Below are positions 19,611 to 29,747 of a DNA stretch of 64,000 bases, in pieces. Under the pieces are notes generated by a model. It worked only from the letters and a program-made list of their open reading frames with translations, was not told where the DNA came from and did no database searches. Made by a program: the position numbers and the translations under genes. The stretch lies in contig JAJYEK010000001.1 of NCBI GenBank assembly GCA_021785795.1, forward strand, positions 55,845 through 119,844, written 5' to 3'. Numbering within the stretch: position 1 is the stretch's first letter; each line of letters starts with the position of its first letter. This DNA is from Pseudomonadota bacterium. Lineage in GTDB: Bacteria > Pseudomonadota > Gammaproteobacteria > Acidiferrobacterales > UBA6901.

Positions 19611-19651
19611 ACGATACGCTGGCGGCAACGACGAACATTGATCTCCATCAA
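19611..19651 (-). promoter_or_regulatory. FNR/ANR box and predicted promoter of ackA-xfp-glgP
   Basis: A perfect TTGAT-CTCC-ATCAA palindrome at 19638-19651. On the minus strand it is followed 21 bases later by TATCGT (19616-19611, 4 of 6 matches), placing the box close to -41.5 from a start near 19604. It lies about 130 bases before the ackA start codon. The rest of the 19509-19828 gap shows no gene; a 12-bp palindrome GGGCCGCGGCCC at 19814-19825 follows the upstream permease stop but is trailed by A, not T, on the coding strand. Confidence 0.6.
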
Positions 19652-19828
19652 GATTCGAATTGCCTCAACAGCGGAATGCCACGGGCGCCGGGCAGCGCGG
19701 CAATACCCCCACCTCGATCGTTGCTCCCCGGCACCGGACAGTCCGGCTGCCGCGGCGCGGGCGGAGAAACCGCGCGTTCATGCAAACTGGTTGGAAATAA
19801 GTTGCACTTTTTTGGGCCGCGGCCCGAA

Positions 19829-20938
19829 TCAGACAGTACGGTGGCGAAATAGCCAGGCCGCCACCGTCATGCTGGCCAGCGCGAGAACCACGAGCGCGGC
19901 ATACTGGGAACCGAGCACTCCCGCGCCGTCGCCTTCGAGAAAGGTGCCTCGCAGGATCACCAGAAAATAGCGCAGGGGATCCAGATAGGTCACGTATTGC
20001 ACTACCAGGGGCATATTGGCGATCGGCGTGGCAAATCCCGAGAGAATCACGGCTGGAACCATGAACAGGAAAACCCCCAGAGCCCCCTGCTGCTGGGTCA
20101 CGGACAAAGACGAAATCATCAGTCCGATCCCAATGCCTGAGAAGAGAAACAGCAGCAGCCCGAGATACAGCGCCATGAGGCTCCCCATGAACGGCACGTC
20201 GAACCAAAACACCGCCGCTGCCAGGATCAAAGTCGCTTCTACCACGCCGATCACGAAACCTGGTATTGACTTGCCGATCAGGATTTCGACCGGGTTGAGC
20301 GGAGTCACCAGAAGCTGGTCGAATGTGCCACTTTCCCGCTCGCGCGCGACCGATAGCCCGGTGGTCAACAGGGTAACCACCAGCGTGAGCAGGCCCACGA
20401 TCCCCGGCACGATAAACCAGCTGGACAGAAGGTCCGGATTGAACCACGAGCGTACGACGAGACGCGCCGGAGAACTTCGCCAATGATGGTCTGCAGCCCA
20501 TTCGGTATCGAAGTCCTCCACAACCTGATTGACGTAGTTGCTCGCCAGTGCCGCTGTATTGGAGTTCCTTCCATCGATGATCACCTGAACCCGGCCCGGC
20601 CGGTGCGCCATGAGGTCTCGGCTGAACTGCGGACTGACATGCACCACCAGCAGCACACGCTTGTCGTCGATCATAGGCGCGATCTGGCGGTCCGAGGTGA
20701 GCACAGCCACCTCCCGAAACACCGAAGAGCCCTGGAAGCGGGCAAGCAATTGGCGCGAGGCTTCTCCGCCATCCTGGTTGTAGACCGCATAGGGAATATG
20801 CCGAATGTTGAACGTCGCGGCATACCCGAACACGATCAGCTGCAGCAGCGGCGGCACGATCAGCGTCATGCGCGCAACCTTGTCGCGCAAGAGCGCCAGG
20901 AATTCCTTGCGGGCGAGTGCCCGGATCCGCGGCCACAC
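19829..20938 (-). CDS. ABC-2 type export permease (YbhR-like)
   Basis: Inner-membrane permease of 369 residues, ABC-2 family. One N-terminal helix (MTLIVPPLLQLIVFGYAATF) is followed by a large periplasmic domain of about 150 residues (VYNQDGGEASRQLL to ADHHWRSSPARLVVRSWFNP). Five C-terminal helices carry the ABC-2 signature SVARERESGTFDQLLVTPLNPVEILIGKSIPGF. The start is GTG. It is the last gene of the five-gene exporter operon, three bases after the previous permease, with which it should form a heterodimer on the fused ATPase. The substrate is unknown. Confidence 0.92.
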   Translation of the reverse strand: MWPRIRALARKEFLALLRDKVARMTLIVPPLLQLIVFGYAATFNIRHIPYAVYNQDGGEASRQLLARFQGSSVFREVAVLTSDRQIAPMIDDKRVLLVVHVSPQFSRDLMAHRPGRVQVIIDGRNSNTAALASNYVNQVVEDFDTEWAADHHWRSSPARLVVRSWFNPDLLSSWFIVPGIVGLLTLVVTLLTTGLSVARERESGTFDQLLVTPLNPVEILIGKSIPGFVIGVVEATLILAAAVFWFDVPFMGSLMALYLGLLLFLFSGIGIGLMISSLSVTQQQGALGVFLFMVPAVILSGFATPIANMPLVVQYVTYLDPLRYFLVILRGTFLEGDGAGVLGSQYAALVVLALASMTVAAWLFRHRTV

Positions 20939-20941
20939 GGG

Positions 20942-22054
20942 TCAGTCCAGCCGCTTGCGCGACAGCCGCCAGGTGAGGCCGAGGAAAAATACCGCCATGA
21001 CACCGAGGGCGGCGGCATTGGCGAGCACTACCGGCCACACGTCCCCGGCGCCGAACACGGTCTGGAGGATGGCGACGAAATAGCGGGCGGCGACAATGTG
21101 CGTCAGCAGGCGGATCGGCACCGGCATCGAATTGAGATCGAAAACAAAGCCGGACAGGATGAAAGCCGGCAAAAAGGTCGTCACAATCGCAATCGTTGCC
21201 GATATGAACTGGTTTTTCGAAACCGTCGAGATCAAAAGACCCATTCCAAGCGCAACGAGCAGAAACAGCCCGGATGCCGAAAACAGGACGAGCAACGAGC
21301 CGCGCAGCGGGACGGTGAAGAGCCACACCGCCATCGCCACCGACAATGCCATGCCTGCCATGCCCAGCACAAAGTATGGGATGAGCTTGCTCAGCAGAAT
21401 ATCGCCCATACTGACCGGGGTGGCCATCAGCGCTTCCATGGTTCCGCGTTCCCACTCCCTCGACACCACCTGAGCCGTCAGCAGCGCCCCGATCAGGGTC
21501 ATTATTATCGCAATCAGACCAGGGACCAGATAGTTGCGGCTGCGCAGTGCGGCATTGAACCAGATACGCAGCTCGGCTGTGACTGGCACGGTGAGCGCGG
21601 CACCTTGCGCCTGAGCGTGATGCGAGAGCCATCCGAGCCACACTCCCTGGATGTAGGCTTCCAGCAGGCCGGCATTGTTGGCGTCCACGCCGTTGACGAA
21701 CACGCCAATGCCGGCGTCGCGTTGCGCCAGGACCCGTCGCCCGAAATCGCTGCGCAGCCATACGATGCCGTCCACCCGGCGGCGCATGAGCGCCCTCACT
21801 GCTTCTCTCATGGTGGCATAGGGATGCGGGACAAAATAGGGGGAATGATAAAAACCTCCTAGCAATTCCTGGGGCTGCGACGAACTCGGAGCAACGAGCG
21901 CAAGCGGCACGCGGCGCGCGTTGAGCGAAACGCCATACCCGAAAAGCAGCAGCAAGACAAACGGCAGCACAACCGCGATGGCGATTGCCGACGGATCGCG
22001 CAAAATCTGGAGAAATTCTTTACGGACCAGGCCCCGCAGCGCCATGCGGTTCAT
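20942..22054 (-). CDS. ABC-2 type export permease (YbhS-like)
   Basis: Permease of 370 residues, paralogous to the next gene: N-terminal helix with VVLPFVLLLLFGYGVSLNARRVPLAL, periplasmic domain, then the ABC-2 segment VSREWERGTMEALMATPVSMGDILLSKLIPYF and five helices. Its start overlaps the stop of the ATPase gene by four bases (ATGA), implying translational coupling. In E. coli the equivalent YbhS and YbhR work with YbhF and YbhG; drug or cation export has been proposed there. Confidence 0.92.
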   Translation of the reverse strand: MNRMALRGLVRKEFLQILRDPSAIAIAVVLPFVLLLLFGYGVSLNARRVPLALVAPSSSQPQELLGGFYHSPYFVPHPYATMREAVRALMRRRVDGIVWLRSDFGRRVLAQRDAGIGVFVNGVDANNAGLLEAYIQGVWLGWLSHHAQAQGAALTVPVTAELRIWFNAALRSRNYLVPGLIAIIMTLIGALLTAQVVSREWERGTMEALMATPVSMGDILLSKLIPYFVLGMAGMALSVAMAVWLFTVPLRGSLLVLFSASGLFLLVALGMGLLISTVSKNQFISATIAIVTTFLPAFILSGFVFDLNSMPVPIRLLTHIVAARYFVAILQTVFGAGDVWPVVLANAAALGVMAVFFLGLTWRLSRKRLD

Positions 22055-23790
22055 GAAGCCCTCCGCGTGGCCTGCTCGTGTCCGGCGATCAGCGCGATGA
22101 AAGCATCCTCCATGGTGGGGTTCATGCGGTCCGCGGTCTGCGCGAGCTGGCGGATCTCCGGAGGCGTACCGGAAGCCAGGACCTCGCCCAGCGACATCAG
22201 CACCAGACGGTCGCAGTACTCGGCTTCCTCCATGAAATGCGTGGTAACCAGCACCGTAACACCCTCATGCGCCAGCGCGTTGATGCGTGCCCAGAATTCG
22301 CGCCGCGCGAGCGGATCCACGCCGGAAGTCGGCTCGTCCAGAAAGAGGATCTGGGGCTCATGCAGCAGCGCACAGGCCAGGGCCAGCCGCTGCTTGTGAC
22401 CGACCGACAGCGCGCTGGCGTTGACCATGCGGAACGGACCGAGATCGAACTCCGTCTCGGCCCAGCGCAGGCGCGCATCGAGCACAGCCCCCTTGAGGCC
22501 GTAAACCCCCGCGAAGAACTGCAGATTCTGCGCCACGCTCAGATTGCCATAAAGAACGAAGCGCTGCGACACGTAGCCGATACGCTGACGCGCAGCCGCG
22601 CCGGCGTGATACATATCGGCTCCGGCGACACTCAACTTCCCCGATGTGAGAGGCAGCAGTCCGCAGAGCATCCGGAACGCCGTGGTCTTGCCGGCGCCAT
22701 TCGCCCCGAGCAGCCCGAATACCTCCCCCGCGGACACGTCGAAACTGATTCCCTTGACGGCCTCGAATGTCCCGAATAATCGCCGCAGGTCGCGGGCCAC
22801 GATCACCACGCCCGGCGGCTGTCGCGCCGGCTCGGAACCTGTCTCCATCGGAGCAGCCTCGCGCTTCGTGTGACCACGCCGCCCGAGCAGCAGCGCCACG
22901 AAGGCATCTTCGGCGCGCGGCTCCACCGGCTCCCAATGCTCCCCGGGCCGCGGACTCGGCGCGGCGCCCTCGGACAAAATGACCCGGACCTCGCCCGCCT
23001 GAAGCTGCGCATCGATGACTCCCGGCCGTACCGCAAGCCCCTTCTGCAGCCGGCGCCGCTCCCCGTCCGCGGTGCGTACCGCAAACGACCGGCCCTTGAG
23101 CGGTGCCCGGAACGACGCCGGGTCCGTCTGGCTGAGCAGCGTGCCTTCATCGAGGATCACGAGATCGTGACAGCGTTCCGCCTCGTCAAGATACGCGGTG
23201 CTGATGAGCACGGTGACACCCTCCTGCACGAGCCGTTCGATGATGACCCAGAGCTCGCGGCGCGATATCGGGTCCACGCCGACCGTCGGCTCATCGAGCA
23301 GCAGCAACCGCGGTGTGCGCAGCAGCGCACAGGCAAGCCCGAGTTTCTGCTTCATTCCGCCGGACAGCGCGCCGGCCCGGCGCGATCCGAATGGTCCGAG
23401 GGCCGTCAGAGCAAGCAGCTCGTCATCACGTGCGCGACGCGCATCTGGCGCGAGCCCCTGAAGGTCAGCATATAGCTCCAGGTTTTCGCGCACGGTCAGC
23501 TCCTCGTAGAGTCCGAACCGCTGGGGCATGTATCCGATCTGACCGGGAATGACGTGCGATTCCCGTACGGTATCGTGACCAAAGACAGCAACCTGTCCGC
23601 TATTGGGCCGCAAAAGTCCGGCGGCAAGCCGCATGAGCGTGGTCTTGCCTGCCCCATCCGGCCCGAGCAGGCCTGTAATGACACCTGGCGCTATGTCGAC
23701 ACTGACACCCTTCAGGGCCTCCGTGACGCGTCCACCGCCAGCAGTGAATCGCTTCTCCACCCCCCGGAACGCCAAGGCGGACGTTGCCAT
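22051..23790 (-). CDS. ybhF: ABC transporter ATPase with two fused nucleotide-binding domains
   Basis: Protein of 579 residues holding two complete ABC ATPase domains in one chain. Domain 1 (about 1-235) has LLGPDGAGKTTLMRL, LSGGMKQKLGLACALL and LLLLDEPTVGVDPISRRELW. Domain 2 (about 325-570) has LLGANGAGKTTAFRML, LSVGHKQRLALACALL and ILFLDEPTSGVDPLARREFW. Domain 1 carries Asp instead of the usual Asn in its Walker A lead-in, and the second signature reads LSVGH rather than LSGGQ, so the two sites may differ in activity. YbhF of E. coli has the same architecture and length (about 578). The gene begins three bases after the membrane-fusion gene and overlaps the first permease. Confidence 0.94.
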   Translation of the reverse strand: MATSALAFRGVEKRFTAGGGRVTEALKGVSVDIAPGVITGLLGPDGAGKTTLMRLAAGLLRPNSGQVAVFGHDTVRESHVIPGQIGYMPQRFGLYEELTVRENLELYADLQGLAPDARRARDDELLALTALGPFGSRRAGALSGGMKQKLGLACALLRTPRLLLLDEPTVGVDPISRRELWVIIERLVQEGVTVLISTAYLDEAERCHDLVILDEGTLLSQTDPASFRAPLKGRSFAVRTADGERRRLQKGLAVRPGVIDAQLQAGEVRVILSEGAAPSPRPGEHWEPVEPRAEDAFVALLLGRRGHTKREAAPMETGSEPARQPPGVVIVARDLRRLFGTFEAVKGISFDVSAGEVFGLLGANGAGKTTAFRMLCGLLPLTSGKLSVAGADMYHAGAAARQRIGYVSQRFVLYGNLSVAQNLQFFAGVYGLKGAVLDARLRWAETEFDLGPFRMVNASALSVGHKQRLALACALLHEPQILFLDEPTSGVDPLARREFWARINALAHEGVTVLVTTHFMEEAEYCDRLVLMSLGEVLASGTPPEIRQLAQTADRMNPTMEDAFIALIAGHEQATRRAS

Positions 23791-23793
23791 GGT

Positions 23794-24831
23794 TCAGCGA
23801 TCACAGGGGTGATGTGAAAGCCCCCGGACGAGACGCGCCGGTAGCGGGATGGTCACGGTGACTGGCATGCCGAGACGCAGCCGAGCCTGCGGGTTGCACG
23901 CATAGACGCGCATCCGATAGACCAGCTCGGTGCGCAACTGGGTGGTCTCCACCGTCTTGGGCGTAAACTCGGCAACCGGCGAAATGAAGCCCACCCAGCC
24001 CTCGAAGCGCGTGCCGGGAAAGCTGTCGCTTGTGATCACGGCCTGCATGCCCTGCCGCAACCGGCCGAGGTCCGGCTCCGGAACGTAAGCTCGTGCCCAC
24101 ACCGGGTTGTCGAGGGCCTCGGTAAGCACAGGCACCTGTGGGCTGGTCATGTCGCCCGGCTCAAGAATCCGGTTGTCGATCACACCGTCGTCCGGAGCGT
24201 ATAGACGTGTGTCTGCCAGTTCCTTGCGCGCCAGGGCGAGCGCCGCCGCGTCCGCCGCAACCTGGGCGCGGGCGGCAGCTATGTCCTGCTGCCGTGGTCC
24301 CTTAATCGCCAGTCGCAGAGCCTGCTGCGCAGCCTGCCAGCGCGAGCGGGCAACCGCGAGGGCTTCACGGGCATCGTCGCTGGCCTGTTGGGGCAGATAA
24401 TGTTCCTGCGCGAGCGTGGCGTTGCGTCGATACGTCGTGCGGGCATTGCGCCAAGTTGCCAGAGCCGCGGCGGCGTTCGCGCGCGCTTCGGCGATTTCTT
24501 CGGGGCGCGAGCCGGCAAGGAGCCGGGCAAGCACCTGCTGTTCGGAGCCGAGCCGGGCTCGCGCCTGGGCCGCAGCGTCCTCGAACCGAGCCGGATCGAG
24601 CGTCGCCACCAGCTGTCCGCGACGCACCCGGTCTCCTTCCTGTACCGCAATCGTGGCGATGCGGCCGCTATCGTTGAAAGCGAGCTCTATCTGCCGTATG
24701 TCGATGGAACCGTAGACGGTGAGGGCACCGGCAGGATGCTCGGTGCGCCGCATGTACAGATAGGCGCCGACCCCGGCGACGGCCACTGCCGCCAGGGCCA
24801 GGATTAAGCGCCGCTTCCGGGTTATTGGCAT
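23794..24831 (-). CDS. HlyD-family membrane fusion protein
   Basis: Periplasmic adaptor of 345 residues. It has an N-terminal membrane anchor (LILALAAVAVAGVGAYLYM), a beta-barrel/lipoyl half (VYGSIDIRQIELAFNDSGRIATIAVQEGDRVRRGQLVATLD), a long alanine-rich coiled-coil hairpin (about residues 90-215) and the returning lipoyl half (TRLYAPDDGVIDNRILEPGD). ATG 24831 follows AAGGAACC and lies within the last codons of the TolC-like gene, so the two genes overlap and are coupled. It should link the ABC-2 permeases to the outer membrane factor encoded directly upstream. Confidence 0.92.
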   Translation of the reverse strand: MPITRKRRLILALAAVAVAGVGAYLYMRRTEHPAGALTVYGSIDIRQIELAFNDSGRIATIAVQEGDRVRRGQLVATLDPARFEDAAAQARARLGSEQQVLARLLAGSRPEEIAEARANAAAALATWRNARTTYRRNATLAQEHYLPQQASDDAREALAVARSRWQAAQQALRLAIKGPRQQDIAAARAQVAADAAALALARKELADTRLYAPDDGVIDNRILEPGDMTSPQVPVLTEALDNPVWARAYVPEPDLGRLRQGMQAVITSDSFPGTRFEGWVGFISPVAEFTPKTVETTQLRTELVYRMRVYACNPQARLRLGMPVTVTIPLPARLVRGLSHHPCDR

Positions 24832-26204
24832 TGTTCGGTTCCTTTGCATGGGGCATTGCACGGGCGCAGCAGGTCGTTGATGGCGTCAATGTCAGCCGGC
24901 GCCAGAATGCCGGTTGCCGCCTTGAGTCGCACGCGCGCAATGATCTGTCCATACAGCGCCTGCTCATAGTCACGCTGCGCCTGCGCGGCGTCGGATGCTG
25001 CCGTGAGCACATCCAGAATCGACCGCACACCGAGGGCGTAACCCTTGCGGGTCGCCTTCAGGGACAGCGCCGCCGAGCGGCGCGCCGCGCGCGCCTCCTC
25101 GAACTGCGGGACGCTGTCTCTCAGGGCCAAAAAGGCGATCTGGGCATCCAAGCGGATCCCGTCGTCAAGGTCGGCAATATGCGCCCGTTCGGCCCTGACC
25201 TGCGCGCGCGCTTCGCGCACACCGGCATCGATCGCACCCCCGGCATAGATCGGCACTGCGAGGTTTATAGTGGCGCCTGCTCCGTTCATCTGCATGTCGG
25301 GCAGCAGAACTCCGTAGGCATGCTGGGCGATTCCAGAGATGCTGATCGTCGGCCACGCGGCACGGCGGCGAACATCGACTTGATATTTGTCGGCACGCAG
25401 TTGCGCCTGCGCCTGTCTCAAAAGGGGCTGGTTGCGCAGGGCCATCGCCACCCATAGGCGCATGCGGTCCGGGTTCGGGCCATAGGGCAGAAACGGCCGG
25501 ACATCGCACAGCCGGGTCACCGGGACATGGGTCAACCGCTCGAGTTGGCGGTCCGCCACGGCAACTGCATCGTCGGCGCGCGTCAGTGCCGACCTGGCGG
25601 CATCGAGCCGCGCCCTGGCCTGGGCAACCGACACGATATCACCGGCACCGATCCTAAGGCGGGCCCGGGCCTCGCGATAGAGGCTCTCGAGCAGCCGCTT
25701 CTCACGGCGCGCCACCCGCGCATCGGCAACCCGCTGCAGTATGCCGAAATAGGCTTCGGTGACGTTCAAGATCAACGCCTGGCGTACGTACGCCAACGCG
25801 GCCCGGTCACGACGGATACGGCTGTCGGCAGCATGCAGGGCGGAGTAAGCCGAACCATCCCACAATGGTTGTGTCAGCGTGACGCTGTAGCTGTCGGAGT
25901 AAAAGGATCCGGAAATTCTCTGGGGCAGGACACCGCTGACTGTGGTGCTATTTACGCCGGCGCTGGCACCGGCCGACAGATGCGGCAGCAATGCTGCCCG
26001 CGCCACGGAACGGCCGGCGGTATCGGCTTGCAGCTGTGCGCGACTCTGCGCAATCGCCGGAGACGACGCCTCCGCCTGACGATAGATTCCGGCCAGATCC
26101 TCGGCCTGCGCATGCAGCGGCACCGCCAGCGCCAGCGCCACGGCCACAAACCGGATGAGCTGCCCCGCAGCCGGACAGCTGCGGCCCAGAACTGCGGGCG
26201 CCAT
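24822..26204 (-). CDS. TolC-type outer membrane efflux protein
   Basis: Outer-membrane channel of 460 residues with two TolC-family repeats. A signal peptide (LIRFVAVALALAVPLHAQAEDL) is followed by EDLAGIYRQAEASSPAIAQSRAQLQ, then TLTQPLWDGSAYSAL and, in the second repeat, NLAVPIYAGGAIDAGVREARAQ, the two conserved strand entries. The C-terminal helix includes KGYALGVRSILDVLTA, the standard closing motif. It is the first gene of an exporter operon together with HlyD, ATPase and two permeases, so a complete tripartite pump is encoded. The 293-base upstream gap to dnaE2 has a TTGACA hexamer near 26320 but no convincing -10. Confidence 0.93.
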   Translation of the reverse strand: MAPAVLGRSCPAAGQLIRFVAVALALAVPLHAQAEDLAGIYRQAEASSPAIAQSRAQLQADTAGRSVARAALLPHLSAGASAGVNSTTVSGVLPQRISGSFYSDSYSVTLTQPLWDGSAYSALHAADSRIRRDRAALAYVRQALILNVTEAYFGILQRVADARVARREKRLLESLYREARARLRIGAGDIVSVAQARARLDAARSALTRADDAVAVADRQLERLTHVPVTRLCDVRPFLPYGPNPDRMRLWVAMALRNQPLLRQAQAQLRADKYQVDVRRRAAWPTISISGIAQHAYGVLLPDMQMNGAGATINLAVPIYAGGAIDAGVREARAQVRAERAHIADLDDGIRLDAQIAFLALRDSVPQFEEARAARRSAALSLKATRKGYALGVRSILDVLTAASDAAQAQRDYEQALYGQIIARVRLKAATGILAPADIDAINDLLRPCNAPCKGTEQCQ

Positions 26205-26497
26205 CCGGGGTTCCGGATCTAGATCGGAAGTTTGCGTATCGAGCTCCGAAGTTCCTTGTCGGCATGAGGCATTTCATGCCATTGCGGACTTCGGATTTCC
26301 TCATTTTTGGGTCGACCGTGTCAAGCGGCGTGGTCACGTTGCACGGGTTTCAAGCAAGAACCTGCATGTACCCTGACGCAATGCAGTTGGTGGTGCCACG
26401 GTTACATCCTTGCACGACAAGGCAGGAAAATAGTTAAAATCGCATTCCTCCTCTCGGACTCCAGGCCTATGCCGGAGCCGGCGGATGTGCCCATGTT

Positions 26498-29400
26498 TCA
26501 ATGAAAGTCACGCGAATGCGTGGCAAGGACGCCGAGCAGCTCCGAACGGTCTTCCAAATGCCGGGCGATCACGTGCAGCACCTCTCCATCCCGCTGGATT
26601 TCCCCGGTCACCACCAGCAGGCGCGCGCCCAGCAGCGCTTTGCGTTCATGCTCCGCCACCGCCGGCCGGACGATGACATTGATATGACCGGTCTCGTCCT
26701 CCAGTGTCACAAAAATGACGCCCCTGGCGCTGCCAGGACGCTGACGTCCTGTAACCAGACCGGCGGTACATACATGGCTGCCGCCGGAAAATCCATGCAC
26801 CACAGCGGCACTGCAGGCTCCGAGGCGCTCCAGACGCAAACGCAGCAAGGCCAGGGGATGGCGATGCAGGCTGAGCCCGATGCTGGCGTAATCGGCGACA
26901 ATATCCTCGCCTTCTGTGGGCGGGCGCAGCAGCGGTCGCGCTTCGGCGATATCGACGCCCTCGAGCAGCGGCAGGTCCGGTTCCACGCCGGCAACCGCCC
27001 AGCGCGCCAAATGCCGGTGACCAGCCAGACCGGCAAGTGCCCCGGCAGCAGCGAGCGCGTCGAGATCGCGCCGCACCAGACGCGCCCGCCGGGCAAGGTC
27101 CGCGACGCCGGTGAATGGCGCTTGTGTCCGCACCTCGACCAGGCGTCGCGCCCCGGAACGCGAGAACCCCCGGACCAGGCCCAGTCCCAGCCGTACCGCG
27201 GGTGCGGAAACACGTCCGGTCTCCAGCGTGCAATCCCAGCTGCTGACGCACACATCCACAGGACGGACTTCCACGCTGTGGCGCCGGGCGTCCTGGACCA
27301 GCTGCGCCGGGGAATAGAACCCCATCGGCTGACTGTTCAGCAGTGCGCACAGGAACACCGCCGGTTCGTGGCATTTCAGCCACGCGGACACATACACCAG
27401 CAGAGCGAAACTCGCGGCATGGGATTCGGGAAACCCATATTCTCCGAAACCTCTGATCTGGGCAAAAATCTGGCGCGCGAATTCCTCGGCATAGCCGTTT
27501 TCGCGCATGCCATCGATCAGGCGCTGCTCGAAGGTCTCAAGGCCGCCGCGCCGGCGCCAGGCAGCCATGGCGCGGCGCAGACGATCAGCCTCCCCGGCAC
27601 TGAATCCCGCCGCCACCATGGCAAGCTTGATCACCTGTTCCTGGAAAATCGGCACGCCCAGCGTACGCATGAGCACTTTGCGCACGGCCTTGGAAGGGTA
27701 GCTAACCGGCTCCTCACCCCGACGACGACGCAGATAGGGATGCACCATTCCGCCCTGGATCGGACCCGGCCGCACGATGGCCACTTCGATCACAAGGTCG
27801 TAGAAGCAGCTGGGCCTGAGCCGCGGAAGCATTGCCATCTGCGCACGCGACTCGATCTGAAACACACCCGCCGTGTCGGCCCGCCGGATCATGGCATACA
27901 CAGCGGGATCCTCGGCCGGAACGCTGGCCATCGTGAGCCGGCGTCCCCGCACCTTCTCTATGAGATCAAAAGCGCGATGGATGGCGCTGAGCATCCCGAG
28001 CGCCAGACAATCAACCTTCAGCAGACCCAGCGCATCAAGATCGTCCTTGTCCCATTGGATCACAGTGCGCTCGGGCATGGCGGCGTTTTCGATCGGCACA
28101 AGAGACGATAGCGGTCCGCGCGCAATCACGAAACCTCCGACATGCTGGGACAGATGTCGCGGAAATCCAAGGAGCTCCTGTATCCGCGCCAGCAGCCGCT
28201 GGATTGCGGGATTTTCCGGGTCGAAGCCGGCTTCCGCGAGACGCTGCGGAACGACATTGCGACCATCCCACCACTGGAGGCTTGCTGTCAGGCGGTCCAG
28301 CTGCTCCGGCGCCAGCCCCAGCGCCCTGCCCACATCGCGCACTGCGCTGCGCAGACGGTATGTGATCACGGTGGCTGTGAGGGCCGCGCGACTGCGGCCG
28401 TACTTTCCGAAGACGTACTGGATCACTTCCTCTCGTCGGTCATGTTCGAAGTCTACGTCTATGTCAGGCGGCTCGTTGCGCTCCCTCGATATGAAGCGCT
28501 CGAACAGGGTCTGAATGCGGTCCGGATCGACTTCGGTGATGCCGAGGCAGTAACACACCGCGGAATTGGCCGCAGAGCCGCGCCCCTGGCAGATAATGTC
28601 GCGCGAGCGGGCGAAGCGCACGATGTCATACACGGTAAGGAAATACGGCTCGTAGCCAAGCTCGGCGATGAGCGCAAGCTCATACGCCACCAGCTGGCGT
28701 ACCCGGTCCGGCACGCCGGCGGGCCAGCGCCGGTTCAGGCCCTCGGCGACCAGCCGTTCCAGGTAAACGGCTGGCGTCTCTCCTGCCGGAACCAGCTCTT
28801 CCGGGTACTCGTAACGCAGCTCATCCAGGGAGAAATGACAACGCTCGGCGATGCGTTTCGTTTCCGCAAGCAGCTCCGGCGGGTAGATGCGCGCCAGAAC
28901 CCGGCGGGTGCGCAGGTGGCGTTCGCCGTTGGAATTGAGCGCACAGCCAGCCTCGTCCAGCGGCACGCCCAGTCGTATGGCGGTAAGCGTGTCCTGCAGG
29001 GCGCGCCGGCTGCGTACATGCATGTGCACATCCCCGCTTGCGACGAGCGGCAGGCCGGTCTGCGTTGCCAGGTTGGCAAGACATGCGAGGCGCATGCCGT
29101 CGAGGCCATCGCGCACCAGTTCGACGGCGATCCATGTGCTACCGGGGAAACACCGCTTCAGCCATAACCCAGGCTCCGAGTCGTCCGGCACCGACCCGCA
29201 GGGATCTTCGGGCAGCCACAGCGCCAGACAGCGTGGGGCGATGCGCTCCACATCCGCGCGCCTCAGACTGTACTTTCCCTTCCCTGCCGCGCGCCGGCCA
29301 CAGGTGATCAGCTCGGACAGCGCTCCATAGGAACTACGATCAGTTGCGAGCAAGACCAGCCGCGGTCCGTCGGAAAGCGCGAACTCACTGCCGACAATCA

Positions 29401-29593
29401 ACCTGATCTGCCGCTCACGCGCCGCCAGGTGCGCGCGCACCACCCCGGCCAGCGAGCATTCGTCGGTGATGGCCAGTGCCGTATAGCCCAGGGCTGCAGC
29501 GCGCCCGACCAGCTCCTCGGGATGCGAAGCGCCACGCAGAAAGCTGAAGTTTGAGAGACAGTGAAGCTCAGCGTAGTCGGTCAGGGTGCTCAT
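26498..29593 (-). CDS. dnaE2: Error-prone DNA polymerase DnaE2
   Basis: C-family polymerase of 1031 residues that carries out SOS mutagenesis with ImuA and ImuB. A PHP domain opens the protein ([35 protein letters not shown]). The catalytic region has [16 protein letters not shown] and [16 protein letters not shown], containing two of the active-site aspartates. A helix-hairpin-helix and a C-terminal OB-fold follow; an alpha-subunit clamp/tau tail is absent, as expected for DnaE2. It is the distal gene of lexA-imuA-imuB-dnaE2. The usual tight spacing to imuB is broken here by about 600 bases holding a recombinase remnant, and I see no separate SOS box in front of dnaE2. Confidence 0.95.
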   Translation of the reverse strand: MSTLTDYAELHCLSNFSFLRGASHPEELVGRAAALGYTALAITDECSLAGVVRAHLAARERQIRLIVGSEFALSDGPRLVLLATDRSSYGALSELITCGRRAAGKGKYSLRRADVERIAPRCLALWLPEDPCGSVPDDSEPGLWLKRCFPGSTWIAVELVRDGLDGMRLACLANLATQTGLPLVASGDVHMHVRSRRALQDTLTAIRLGVPLDEAGCALNSNGERHLRTRRVLARIYPPELLAETKRIAERCHFSLDELRYEYPEELVPAGETPAVYLERLVAEGLNRRWPAGVPDRVRQLVAYELALIAELGYEPYFLTVYDIVRFARSRDIICQGRGSAANSAVCYCLGITEVDPDRIQTLFERFISRERNEPPDIDVDFEHDRREEVIQYVFGKYGRSRAALTATVITYRLRSAVRDVGRALGLAPEQLDRLTASLQWWDGRNVVPQRLAEAGFDPENPAIQRLLARIQELLGFPRHLSQHVGGFVIARGPLSSLVPIENAAMPERTVIQWDKDDLDALGLLKVDCLALGMLSAIHRAFDLIEKVRGRRLTMASVPAEDPAVYAMIRRADTAGVFQIESRAQMAMLPRLRPSCFYDLVIEVAIVRPGPIQGGMVHPYLRRRRGEEPVSYPSKAVRKVLMRTLGVPIFQEQVIKLAMVAAGFSAGEADRLRRAMAAWRRRGGLETFEQRLIDGMRENGYAEEFARQIFAQIRGFGEYGFPESHAASFALLVYVSAWLKCHEPAVFLCALLNSQPMGFYSPAQLVQDARRHSVEVRPVDVCVSSWDCTLETGRVSAPAVRLGLGLVRGFSRSGARRLVEVRTQAPFTGVADLARRARLVRRDLDALAAAGALAGLAGHRHLARWAVAGVEPDLPLLEGVDIAEARPLLRPPTEGEDIVADYASIGLSLHRHPLALLRLRLERLGACSAAVVHGFSGGSHVCTAGLVTGRQRPGSARGVIFVTLEDETGHINVIVRPAVAEHERKALLGARLLVVTGEIQRDGEVLHVIARHLEDRSELLGVLATHSRDFH

Positions 29594-29747
29594 AAATCGG
29601 CGCGGAAATCCCGGACCTTCAGGGCAGGGCAGACATGATTTTCCCGGCTACGGCAGAGACCTTCTCTACGGTAGCGCCGCCGTTGCCAGACAAATTCGCC
29701 ACGGGCAGGACAGTTACGGTTGCCAGCCATTCGAGATCGCACTGTTT

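Noticed and set aside
19814..19825. 12-bp palindrome GGGCCGCGGCCC next to a run of six T
   Set aside because: On the strand of the upstream permease the run is A, so it does not make an intrinsic terminator.
20483..21862. Long plus-strand open frame of 459 codons opposite the permeases
   Set aside because: It is a histidine- and arginine-rich shadow of two well-supported ABC-2 permease genes.
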